From a bacterium (GTDB lineage Bacteria; Vulcanimicrobiota; Vulcanimicrobiia; Vulcanimicrobiales; Vulcanimicrobiaceae), in assembly GCA_021778415.1 (NCBI GenBank), contig JAJYCL010000001.1, forward strand, positions 62,001 through 126,000: a DNA stretch of 64,000 nt. Reading direction: 5' to 3'. Positions 8,381 through 16,134 of this stretch are shown here, piece after piece. Both the position numbers and the translations under genes were made by a program. Every line of letters starts with the position of its first letter. Position 1 is the stretch's first letter. Below the pieces are notes generated by a model, which was not told the DNA's origin, did no database searches, and saw nothing but the letters and a program-made list of their open reading frames with translations.

Positions 8381-8408
8381 AGTATAGATGGTTTATCCAT
8401 AAAAACAA
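8381..8408 (-). promoter_or_regulatory. Promoter and possible operator of the toxin-antitoxin pair
   Basis: On the minus strand a -35 like TTGTTT (8403-8408) and a perfect -10-like TATACT (8381-8386) are separated by 16 bases. The spacer contains the imperfect palindrome ATGGATAAACCAT, and TTTATCC occurs twice in the surrounding 30 bases. Such an operator in the spacer would let the antitoxin block RNA polymerase. The TATACT box ends only six bases before the antitoxin ATG, so the transcript would have almost no leader. Confidence 0.5.
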
Positions 8409-8424
8409 GCCATATGCTTTATCC

Positions 8425-9291
8425 TTAACGCAAATTCAGGATGCTCGCGAGATTGGCGGTGGGGTCGATATGAACGTCGATGGCACCGGACGTCGAGGTG
8501 AGCAAAGTTGAGACGCCGGGGCCGTGTCCGGCGACGAAGCTTCGACCGTGGACGACAACGCCGACAGAGATGGCGCCGCTGCGGTAAATGCGTCCGAACG
8601 AATTATCGGCATCGGCAATGGCCACGATATCGCCGAGTCGCAGATCCCTCAGGCCGTATTGTTCGGCCATCGCGTCATCGAAGGTCTGAATATCGTAATC
8701 GCCGCGAACCACGGTTGCCCGGCCCAGGCCCGAGCCCATCACGGCCGCCGGAACGATCTTGGCCACCCGCGCCTGAACGCGACCCGCCTTCACCGCTATG
8801 CCCCAGGCATCGAGCAGATCGGGATCGGCATTAAAGACTTTCACCTGGGGAGCCTCAAGCAGGCGCAGGCCCAAGCCACAGCCCCAAACTTGAATCTTGT
8901 CGCCGATGCACATGCGCCGCATGATCTCCGGCGCGAAATCGATCATCACATGCTCAACGCCGCCGTGCTTGCCCGTTACCCGGCCCCGCTCACCCTTGGC
9001 ATCGCCGCTGACGATCACGGCTTCGTTGCCGACGCACGAGAGCACGGTAAAGCCCAAATTCGTTCGATCGTCGGTATGCCGCGCCGAAACGCCGGGCTCG
9101 ATATGATCGGCCAGAAAAGCAAAGGCCGAATCCCCAACCCGGACGTTCGGGTTGATCCCCCCAACCGAAGGCAAGATCAGCGGCTCACCTTCAAACGAAA
9201 CATCGTACAAGCCGGAATTGATCAGGGCCGGTGCAGCTTCGCCAAGAACGGCCGAGATCACGAGTTCATCGCGGTTGGTGAGAACGGGCAT
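8425..9291 (-). CDS. DUF4438 domain protein
   Basis: A 288-residue cytoplasmic protein starting MPVLTNRDELVISAVLGEAAP, with GAGAGGAAG upstream of the ATG. The Gly/Val-rich pattern (GVSARHTDDRTNLGFTVLSCVGNEAVIVSGDAKG, GVEHVMIDF, VWGCGLGLRLLEAPQVKVFN) is characteristic of the DUF4438 family, whose function is not established. Only 32 bases separate its start from divergent queD, so the two promoters must overlap. No catalytic site can be named. Confidence 0.75.
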   Translation of the reverse strand: MPVLTNRDELVISAVLGEAAPALINSGLYDVSFEGEPLILPSVGGINPNVRVGDSAFAFLADHIEPGVSARHTDDRTNLGFTVLSCVGNEAVIVSGDAKGERGRVTGKHGGVEHVMIDFAPEIMRRMCIGDKIQVWGCGLGLRLLEAPQVKVFNADPDLLDAWGIAVKAGRVQARVAKIVPAAVMGSGLGRATVVRGDYDIQTFDDAMAEQYGLRDLRLGDIVAIADADNSFGRIYRSGAISVGVVVHGRSFVAGHGPGVSTLLTSTSGAIDVHIDPTANLASILNLR

Positions 9292-9323
9292 AGACTTCCT
9301 CTCCGTCGAAAAATTAAAACGAT

Positions 9324-9689
9324 ATGCAGATTCGCAAGCACTTCCGCTTTGAGGCCGCTCATGTCCTGGCACATCACGCCGGGAAATGCGCTCGCATGCA
9401 CGGACATTCGTATCGCCTCGAAGTTGCGGTGAGCGGAACCCTGCAAACGGACGGCCCGGCAACGGGAATGGTCATGGATTTCGATACGATCAAAGAACTC
9501 GTCAAAACGCGCGTCATCGATGTCCTCGATCATACGACGCTCAACGACACGATTGAGAATCCCACCTGCGAGCGAATCGTGCTATGGATTTGGGAGCACC
9601 TTGCAGCCGGGTTGTCAGGTCTTGATGAACTCGTCCTCTGGGAAACAGCCAATTCATGCGCGATCCTGCGCGCATCCGATTTCCGCTAA
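9324..9689 (+). CDS. queD: 6-carboxy-tetrahydropterin synthase QueD
   Basis: Converts dihydroneopterin triphosphate to 6-carboxytetrahydropterin, the second step toward preQ0 and queuosine. The 121 residues match the family. Zinc ligands are His13 (EAAH) and His26/His28 (MHGHSY), catalytic Cys22 sits four residues before that motif, and WETANS near the C-terminus supplies the substrate-binding Glu. The next gene is queE, the following enzyme. There is no Shine-Dalgarno sequence before ATG 9324 and the upstream gap is tiny, so the mRNA may be leaderless. Confidence 0.93.
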   Translation: MQIRKHFRFEAAHVLAHHAGKCARMHGHSYRLEVAVSGTLQTDGPATGMVMDFDTIKELVKTRVIDVLDHTTLNDTIENPTCERIVLWIWEHLAAGLSGLDELVLWETANSCAILRASDFR

Positions 9690-9694
9690 CAACA

Positions 9695-10270
9695 ATGCTC
9701 CAGCTCAGCGAAATTTTTTATTCGATTCAAGGAGAAGGCACATGGTCGGGAACTCCGGCCGTCTTTATTCGCCTCGCCGGCTGCAATCTTTCGTGCGCAT
9801 TTTGCGATACCGATTACGCCACGAAATTTCTCGCTTCCGTCGACGATGTCGTCGCTCACGTTCGCAGCGTCGGCCGGAATTGTCCGATGGTCATTCTCAC
9901 CGGAGGCGAACCGCTGGCACAATCGCTCACCGGCGATCTTATTCTCGCCTTGCAGCGCGATGGCCGGCGCGTTCACATCGAGAGCAATGGCACGATTTTT
10001 GCCGAACTCGATGCAAGCGTGTGGCTCTGCGTTTCGCCCAAAGAACGCGTCGATCCACGCATGGCGGCACGAGCCAACGAAGTCAAGCTCATCGTCGATA
10101 CCCGCGTTCCCGTAGAACACCTCACGCTCTTCAGCGAGAAATCGACAATTCTCTTGCAACCGGAAGGCAATAAACCGGAAAATATTCGCCTCTCGCTCGA
10201 GTACGCGCTCGAGCATCCGGAGCGGTTTCGTCTCAGTCTTCAAACGCATAAAATGATCGGAGTTCGATGA
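9695..10270 (+). CDS. queE: 7-carboxy-7-deazaguanine synthase QueE (radical SAM)
   Basis: Radical SAM enzyme converting 6-carboxytetrahydropterin to 7-carboxy-7-deazaguanine. About 191 residues from ATG 9695, five bases after queD; an in-frame start upstream inside queD is possible. It has the EIFYSIQGEG opening, the iron-sulfur motif CNLSCAFCD with QueE-type CxxxCxxC spacing, LTGGEPL for SAM binding and QTHK near the end. QueC and QueF are not in the window. The stop overlaps the start of the futalosine hydrolase gene (ATGA), although the pathways differ. Confidence 0.93.
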   Translation: MLQLSEIFYSIQGEGTWSGTPAVFIRLAGCNLSCAFCDTDYATKFLASVDDVVAHVRSVGRNCPMVILTGGEPLAQSLTGDLILALQRDGRRVHIESNGTIFAELDASVWLCVSPKERVDPRMAARANEVKLIVDTRVPVEHLTLFSEKSTILLQPEGNKPENIRLSLEYALEHPERFRLSLQTHKMIGVR

Positions 10271-10884
10271 TTCTCCTGGTTGCCGCGACACCGCAAGAAC
10301 TCGATTTTCCCTACGACACGACGCACATCGAAACGCTGATTTGCGGTATCGGCCCGGTTGAGGCCGCCATTGCCGTTGCGCGCGAACTCGCGCGGACACG
10401 CTATCGCTTGGTCATCAACGTCGGCATTGCCGGCGCACTTCCGCATTGCGGGGCCGTTGGCGACGCCGTTGTCGTTGCCGAAGAGTTGTTTCCTTTGGAA
10501 CTCGAAACGGGCGCTGCGCTTTCATTACCGCCTGAGCTTGCGCTGGCGACACGGGCGCAATCCGATCCGCATCTCGTCGCCGCACTGCAGCATCGCGGTT
10601 TCCAGGCGGTGCGCGGCCTCACGGTAAGCCGCGTGACCGCGACGGAAGCGACGGCCGAACGCATTGCTTCGCATCAAGTCGGCATTGAAAGCATGGAAGG
10701 GTATGCGGTGCTTCGCGCCGCCGAAAGAGCGGGCATTCCGGCCGTTGAAGTTCGCGGCATCTCCAATCGCGTCGGGAGCCGAGAGCAAAGCGGCTGGAAT
10801 TTCTCAGCAGGCGTTCAGGCAAGTAAGCGCATCCTAGACGAACTTTTGTCACACCTTGCTCAGGATGAACATCATGGAGAGTAG
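10267..10884 (+). CDS. mqnB: Futalosine hydrolase MqnB
   Basis: Nucleosidase that cleaves futalosine to dehypoxanthine futalosine and hypoxanthine in the futalosine route to menaquinone. It is a 205-residue phosphorylase/nucleosidase-fold protein: LLVAATPQEL at the start, CGIGPVEAA, NVGIAGAL, and the substrate-binding SMEGYAV and GISNRVG segments. The ATGA overlap with queE and the direct connection to mqnD support coupled translation and the menaquinone role rather than a generic nucleosidase. Confidence 0.9.
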   Translation: MILLVAATPQELDFPYDTTHIETLICGIGPVEAAIAVARELARTRYRLVINVGIAGALPHCGAVGDAVVVAEELFPLELETGAALSLPPELALATRAQSDPHLVAALQHRGFQAVRGLTVSRVTATEATAERIASHQVGIESMEGYAVLRAAERAGIPAVEVRGISNRVGSREQSGWNFSAGVQASKRILDELLSHLAQDEHHGE

Positions 10885-11710
10885 TCTCTCACTTGCGTAT
10901 TCACCGTGCCCCAACGATACCTATATATTTGCGGCGCTTACCAACGGGATGCTTGCCGATGCTCCCAAGGTCAACGTCACGCTGCTCGATATCGACGAGC
11001 TCAATGCCGCTGCCGCCGCCGGCACCTACGATCTCATCAAAGTCAGCTACGGGGCCATTCCGTATCTCATGGATCATTACCGCATTTTGCGTTCGGGCGG
11101 AGCCCTCGGTCGCGGCTGCGGCCCGCTCATCGTGGCGCTACCGGGAAAATTCGGTTCGCTGAACGATGCCAACACTGCTCGCTTTGCAATTCCCGGCGAG
11201 CGAACGACCGCGTTTCTTCTCCTCCAACTCGCGCTCGGGCTTCGACCTGCGACAACAATCCTACGCTTCGATGAAATCGTCGAAGCTGTTGCCCGCGGAC
11301 GCGTCGATGTCGGGCTCATCATCCACGAATCCCGCTTCACCTATGCCAACGACGGCCTCATTCAAGTGGAAGATTTAGGTGCCTGGTGGGAACGCGCTAC
11401 GGGGCATCCCATTCCGCTGGGCGCAATCCTCATTCGCAACCGTGTCTTGGATGCCGCGCGCATCGATCGCCTGATTCGCGCAAGTCTCGGCTTTGCGCGC
11501 GAGAACGAAGCCAAGATCATGCCCTATGTGCGTGCCCACGCATTCGAGATGTCCGACGACGTTATGCGCTCGCACATCAAACTCTACGTCAACGAGTTTA
11601 GCGACGATCTCGGCGAGACGGGCGTTACCGCCGTTCGCGATTTGTTCGAACGCGCACAGAAAGCCGGGCTCATTCCGGCGACGCAACCGATATTTGTGGA
11701 GCAGCGATGA
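10874..11710 (+). CDS. mqnD: 1,4-dihydroxy-6-naphthoate synthase MqnD
   Basis: Converts cyclic dehypoxanthine futalosine to 1,4-dihydroxy-6-naphthoate. The 278-residue periplasmic-binding-protein-like fold begins LAYSPCPNDTYIFAAL and has the family segments YDLIKVSYGAIPYL, LGRGCGPL and GERTTAFLLL, with the HESRFTY catalytic-pocket motif. ATG 10874 is preceded by AGGA eight bases upstream and overlaps mqnB by 11 bases; ATG 10865 is the alternative. MqnA, MqnC and MqnE are not in the window. Confidence 0.92.
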   Translation: MESSLSLAYSPCPNDTYIFAALTNGMLADAPKVNVTLLDIDELNAAAAAGTYDLIKVSYGAIPYLMDHYRILRSGGALGRGCGPLIVALPGKFGSLNDANTARFAIPGERTTAFLLLQLALGLRPATTILRFDEIVEAVARGRVDVGLIIHESRFTYANDGLIQVEDLGAWWERATGHPIPLGAILIRNRVLDAARIDRLIRASLGFARENEAKIMPYVRAHAFEMSDDVMRSHIKLYVNEFSDDLGETGVTAVRDLFERAQKAGLIPATQPIFVEQR

Positions 11711-12942
11711 AACGAACAGCTTTTCTCGGTGCCCTCGCCGCGGCGACGCTGACACCGACACTCGGGTACGCAGCGTCACCTCCTCGCTCGCGCATCGAAC
11801 TGGGCGATGATGTCCTCGTCGCCGATGCCTGGCATGCACTGCGCGGGCGACGCATCGGCATTATCACCAATCAAAGTGGCGTAACATCGGAGCTCATCTC
11901 AGTCGTCGATGCCGTGCATCGCAAGACATCGCTTCATATTACGGCGCTTTTCGCGCCCGAGCATGGGCTTCGCGGCGACCAACCTGCCGGACACTACGTT
12001 GCGTCGTATCGCGATCCGCAAACGGATCTTCCGGTCTATAGTTTGTATGGGCCGACGCGCATCCCGAATGCATCGATGCTTGCCGATGTCGATGTATTGC
12101 TCTTCGATATTCAAGATGTCGGAGATCGTGCCTACACATTTATTTCGACCATGGCCGAGGCGATGAAGGCGGCGAAGGCTCACGGAAAGGAGCTTTGGAT
12201 TCTCGATCGGCCGAATCCGATCGGCGGGCATCTTGTCGAGGGTCCGGTTCTCGAACCCGCGTATGAATCGTTTATCGGCATGTATCCGATTGCCATGCGC
12301 CACGGCATGACGATCGGCGAACTCGCTCAACTCTATAACGGGCATTTCGGCATCGGCTGCGCCCTGCATGTCGTACCGATGCGCGGTTGGCAGCGCACGA
12401 TGCTCTGGAACGACACCGGTTTAGCCTGGGTCGCAACATCGCCGATGATTCCCACCTGGGAGACGACGCTCGTCTATCCGGGTACCGGACTGATCGATAA
12501 TGCAGGCATCAATAATGGCGTTGGCACGGCAAAACCATTTTTTTACGCCGGTGGCTACGAATTTGATTCCGCGGCATTCGCGCGCCGCTTAAATGCGCGC
12601 AATCTTCCGGGCGTCTATTTTCGCGAAGCTGCGTGGTCGCCGTTTGCAGGCTTCTGGAAGAACAAAGAACTACGCGGCGTCGAACTGACGATTACCGATC
12701 CGAAAACGTTTTTATCCGTGCGTACCGGCCTTGAAATCATTGCTGCCGCACACGCCATTGCACCGCACGGACTGCGATGGAATGTCCATGGCATCGATTT
12801 GGATTGGGGCACCGATTCCGTTCGTCGCGGCATTCTCGCCAACGAGAGCCCCGAGCAGATCGAAGCGTCGTGGAGCCATCGACTCGCCGATTTTCGGACG
12901 GTGCGAGCGAAGTACGTGATAACGGCCTACGGCAACGCGTAA
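11707..12942 (+). CDS. NamZ-type exo-beta-N-acetylmuramidase (DUF1343)
   Basis: Secreted protein of 411 residues with a signal peptide (MKRTAFLGALAAATLTPTLGYAA). The body has the DUF1343 motifs GIITNQSGV, FAPEHGLRG, YSLYG, FDIQDVGDRAYTF, LDRPNPIGG and GTGLID. Members of the family release N-acetylmuramic acid from the ends of peptidoglycan fragments, so a periplasmic wall-recycling role is likely. The ATGA overlap with mqnD puts it in the same transcription unit. It converges on the PilZ gene with an 8-base gap. Confidence 0.85.
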   Translation: MKRTAFLGALAAATLTPTLGYAASPPRSRIELGDDVLVADAWHALRGRRIGIITNQSGVTSELISVVDAVHRKTSLHITALFAPEHGLRGDQPAGHYVASYRDPQTDLPVYSLYGPTRIPNASMLADVDVLLFDIQDVGDRAYTFISTMAEAMKAAKAHGKELWILDRPNPIGGHLVEGPVLEPAYESFIGMYPIAMRHGMTIGELAQLYNGHFGIGCALHVVPMRGWQRTMLWNDTGLAWVATSPMIPTWETTLVYPGTGLIDNAGINNGVGTAKPFFYAGGYEFDSAAFARRLNARNLPGVYFREAAWSPFAGFWKNKELRGVELTITDPKTFLSVRTGLEIIAAAHAIAPHGLRWNVHGIDLDWGTDSVRRGILANESPEQIEASWSHRLADFRTVRAKYVITAYGNA

Positions 12943-12950
12943 GCGCTGCG

Positions 12951-13463
12951 CTAATCTAAATCGCTTCGCCGATTTCGAATAAAATTGAGTTGCCACAGAT
13001 GAATGAACCGCTGTAATTCTTCACGCATCTCATCTTCGATCTCGGTAAACGACATACCGAATGCAAAACGTTTATCGGCCTTATCGAAAAACGGTGAGAG
13101 AATTTTCGCTTGCATGGCAAACTGGCCAAATCCCGGCGGTTGCACTCGCACCGTCTCGGTACGAGGGCCAAATGGCGTAATTTCCGTGATCTCTTTCTCG
13201 ACCGTCATATCTTCGAGAAACTCTTCGGGCAATTTAAAACTCAGATCGAGCAACGATTCGCGCAGAAAATCCTCGTCGCAAATAAGGCGCAAACCGCCCG
13301 ACGAAAGATCGATGGCCCGTGCGGTCCGTCGTCCAGCACGTCCTTCGAGAATATAAATGACCTCGAAGGAAACGGGCATACGATAAGACGTCCGCTTCTG
13401 TTCAGCGAGCTTTGCAGGATTATAGAGACGCTTACCGCCTTTTTTTTTGCCGAAGAGGAACAC
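12951..13463 (-). CDS. PilZ-domain protein
   Basis: A 170-residue cytoplasmic protein from GTG 13463 behind GAGGGAG. The PilZ pattern is visible: KRTSYRMPVSFEVIY gives the RxxxR-type c-di-GMP-binding motif, and IDLSSGGLRLI is the (D/N)xSxxG motif. A basic N-terminus (KKKGGKRLYNPAK) precedes it and a C-terminal helical tail follows. It probably binds cyclic di-GMP and regulates motility or envelope processes. No enzyme of c-di-GMP turnover is in the window. Confidence 0.8.
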   Translation of the reverse strand: MFLFGKKKGGKRLYNPAKLAEQKRTSYRMPVSFEVIYILEGRAGRRTARAIDLSSGGLRLICDEDFLRESLLDLSFKLPEEFLEDMTVEKEITEITPFGPRTETVRVQPPGFGQFAMQAKILSPFFDKADKRFAFGMSFTEIEDEMREELQRFIHLWQLNFIRNRRSDLD

Positions 13464-13484
13464 GGTACTCCCTCGATTGCTTTG

Positions 13485-13506
13485 GGGCAGGCCCCGCTTC
13501 CTGCCC
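13485..13506 (+). promoter_or_regulatory. Hairpin in the glcD leader, alternative foldings
   Basis: GGGCAGG (13485-13491) pairs with CCTGCCC (13500-13506) around an 8-base loop. GGGGC (13484-13488) can instead pair with GCCCC (13491-13495). The two folds exclude each other. The structure ends nine bases before the perfect AGGAGG ribosome site (13515-13520) of glcD, so it could influence translation. It is also only about 20 bases from the start of the divergent PilZ gene. Confidence 0.3.
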
Positions 13507-13525
13507 GGCAAACCAGGAGGACGAC

Positions 13526-14902
13526 GTGATACAACGCCTGACCGACGCCCTTGGGGCCGACAGCGTCTTACATGCACCGGAAGATCTTGCCGTTTATCGG
13601 TTTGACGGCTACGCGACCGGGGCGACCCCCGGCGTGGTCGTCCTGCCGAGAACAACGCGCGACATCTGTGCGGTGATGAAAGTCGCAAAGGAGTTTGGCG
13701 TTCCCGTTGTCGCACGCGGCGCGGGAACCGGCCTCTGCGGCGGTGCCACGCCCGGTTTGGGCGCCATCGTCGTTTCCTTCGCGCGCATGAATCGCATTCT
13801 CGAACTTGATATCGCTCGCCGCCGCGTGCGCGTCCAGCCCGGCGTCGTCAATCTCGATCTCTCAACCGACGTCGCACGCCATCGCCTTTTTTATGCTCCC
13901 GATCCCGCATCGCAACGGAGTTGCACCATCGGCGGCAATATCGGAACGAATGCCGGCGGACCGCATTGTCTGGCATACGGAACGACGACATCGCATGTCC
14001 TCGGCCTCGAAGTTGTCGACGAACACGGCGAGGTGTTCACGACGCACATCGACGATATCGGCTACGACCTCACCGGTGCACTCGTAGGAGGCGAAGGCAC
14101 GCTGGGCATGGTTTCTTCGGCATGGCTTCGCCTTACGCGCATGCCGCAGAGCGTTCGCGTCTGGCTCGTCGCATTCGGTGATATCGATTCGGCATCGGAG
14201 ACGGTAAGCGCAATCCTTGCTGCGGGCATTGTGCCAACCGCTCTCGAGATGATGGACGCGACGATTATCTCGGCGGTGGAAGCCGTCTACCACGCCGGTT
14301 ACCCAACCGATGCTGCCGCCGTCCTGTTGATTGAAAGTGCGGGATTCGAAGAAGATATGGAACGCTGCCAAACAGATATCGCCCGTATTGCCCGCGATCA
14401 CGGCGCGCTTTCCTGGCATGCAGCATCGTCTCAACGCGAACGTGATGCTCTCTGGTTAGGACGTAAATCCGCCGCCGGTGCGATCGGATCGATGACGCCG
14501 AACTACTACATTCAAGATGTCACCGTCCCGCGAACCAAACTCCCACACGCGCTGCGTGCCGTTGAAGAGGCCGTTCGCGCGAATGGGCTCCGTGTCGGCA
14601 ACGTTTTTCACGCTGGCGACGGAAATCTTCATCCGCTCATCATGTACGACAAACGCAACGCGTACGAAGTCGCCGCCGTCGTCGAAGCCGGAACGCAGAT
14701 TCTTACGACGGCTATTGCCTTAGGTGGAACGATTTCAGGCGAACACGGCATCGGATCGGAGAAACGCGAAACATTGGGACTCGTGTACTCAAGCGATGAT
14801 CTCGATCCCATGTTGCGCTTACGAGATGTCTTTAACGCATCCGGTTTGCTCAATCCCGAAAAAATTTTCCCAAGCGGAGCGCGTTGCGCTGAGGTTCGAT
14901 AG
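13526..14902 (+). CDS. glcD: FAD-linked oxidase, glycolate oxidase subunit GlcD type
   Basis: Flavin subunit oxidising a 2-hydroxyacid such as glycolate or D-lactate. 458 residues from GTG 13526 behind AGGAGG. It has the VAO/PCMH FAD-binding domain (VVARGAGTGLCGGATP, SCTIGGNIGTNAGG, LVGGEGTLG) and the C-terminal FAD-oxidase domain with HAGDGNLHP and SGEHGIGSEK. The stop overlaps the start of glcE. The third subunit, iron-sulfur GlcF, is absent from the expected position downstream. Confidence 0.88.
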   Translation: MIQRLTDALGADSVLHAPEDLAVYRFDGYATGATPGVVVLPRTTRDICAVMKVAKEFGVPVVARGAGTGLCGGATPGLGAIVVSFARMNRILELDIARRRVRVQPGVVNLDLSTDVARHRLFYAPDPASQRSCTIGGNIGTNAGGPHCLAYGTTTSHVLGLEVVDEHGEVFTTHIDDIGYDLTGALVGGEGTLGMVSSAWLRLTRMPQSVRVWLVAFGDIDSASETVSAILAAGIVPTALEMMDATIISAVEAVYHAGYPTDAAAVLLIESAGFEEDMERCQTDIARIARDHGALSWHAASSQRERDALWLGRKSAAGAIGSMTPNYYIQDVTVPRTKLPHALRAVEEAVRANGLRVGNVFHAGDGNLHPLIMYDKRNAYEVAAVVEAGTQILTTAIALGGTISGEHGIGSEKRETLGLVYSSDDLDPMLRLRDVFNASGLLNPEKIFPSGARCAEVR

Positions 14903-16134
14903 TGCCAGACCGTAAACGTTCGCGCGTCGCGCCCACGACCATTACCATGCTCCAGGAGGCGGTGATCTCGGCACGAGATCACAGCTATGCACTTTGCATT
15001 CGCGGTGCCGGAACATTGGACGGAATGGGCGGTCGCGTCACGGCCGATCTTGACATCCATATGACCCACCTCAAAGGCATTGCCGCGTTCGAACCAGGCG
15101 ATCTCACCATCGGCACGTTTGCCGGAACAACGCTCGCCGAGCTTACGGCGGTGCTGCGCGAACACCGACTGATGGCCGTACTCGATGCCCCGCACCCGCA
15201 GCAGGCGACCATCGGCGGAACGCTCGCGGGTGGTTGGCTCGGTCCACGTCGGCATCGGTTTGGGCGTCCGCGCGATGCGGTGATCGGAACGACCGTCGTC
15301 ATGGCCGACGGACGGATCGCAAGCTCCGGCGGCATGGTCGTCAAAAATGTCACCGGGTACGATCTCTCAAAACTGTACATCGGTTCCTTTGGTACGCTCG
15401 GCATTCTCGCCCGCGTGAATTTCAAAGTGCAACCCATCCCGGCGCGCATTCGCGCCATTTCTGCACGATTGCCGGAACATACGCGAGAGCGCGTGATCGA
15501 ACGCATGCAAGGCCTGAGTGGACAGATCAGCGCTGCGCTACTCATCGACGGTTTCCATCGAGAAATCGACGGTGAAGATGGAAGCGACGGACGCCTCGTC
15601 GTCCTTTTGGAAACCTCGGAGATTCTACTGGAACAGGCCACGCGAGATACCCGCGGAGCACTCGGTCAGGCCGGTGTTCCCGAAGCGACGATCGTCGATC
15701 TGGGCCCGATGGATCATCTGCAACGCATCATCGACGCCGGAGTGGCAACGATCGGTGAACGCAGTATCACCTATCGCGTTCTCGGGGATGCCGACGATCA
15801 TGAACGGCGCTCGTCGCAGCTCAGCGCAGACCTGTCGCGCACGGGACTGCGCATGGAGCGCATTGTCGATGCGTGCAATGGGGATTTGTTCGTGCGCCTG
15901 TCCGACCGCGATTCCCGGAGTTTTGCCGGCAAACTCGCCGATTGCGATGAAATCGTGCATCAGCACTTTCCGCGCGCAATCGTCGTCGCGTGCACGAGTC
16001 CGATTCGCGATCAACTCACGATCTGGGGCGAGCATCCCGCGGCAATCGAAAAAATGCATCTGCTCAAATCCGCGTTCGACCCGGACCATCGGCTCAATCC
16101 CGGACGATTCCTTGAAGCCACGACCAATGGTTAA
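14902..16134 (+). CDS. glcE: FAD-binding subunit, glycolate oxidase GlcE type
   Basis: Second flavin-binding subunit, 410 residues from GTG 14902, which shares a base with the glcD stop. The FAD-binding half shows IRGAGTLDGMGG, HPQQATIGGTLAGGWLG, GGMVVKNVTGYDLSKLYIGSFGTLGI; the C-terminal half ends in KSAFDPDHRLNPGR. It probably forms the membrane-peripheral oxidase with GlcD. Its last codons overlap the start of the YtpB-like gene, which takes the place where glcF usually lies. Confidence 0.85.
   Translation: MPDRKRSRVAPTTITMLQEAVISARDHSYALCIRGAGTLDGMGGRVTADLDIHMTHLKGIAAFEPGDLTIGTFAGTTLAELTAVLREHRLMAVLDAPHPQQATIGGTLAGGWLGPRRHRFGRPRDAVIGTTVVMADGRIASSGGMVVKNVTGYDLSKLYIGSFGTLGILARVNFKVQPIPARIRAISARLPEHTRERVIERMQGLSGQISAALLIDGFHREIDGEDGSDGRLVVLLETSEILLEQATRDTRGALGQAGVPEATIVDLGPMDHLQRIIDAGVATIGERSITYRVLGDADDHERRSSQLSADLSRTGLRMERIVDACNGDLFVRLSDRDSRSFAGKLADCDEIVHQHFPRAIVVACTSPIRDQLTIWGEHPAAIEKMHLLKSAFDPDHRLNPGRFLEATTNG

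Noticed and set aside
9292-9323. preQ1-type riboswitch before queD
   Set aside because: The gap is only 32 bases and shows no aptamer; the divergent DUF4438 gene occupies the rest.
15518-16126. Upstream extension of the YtpB-like frame
   Set aside because: It overlaps glcE in another frame and has no family resemblance; the ATG at 16127 fits the family length.
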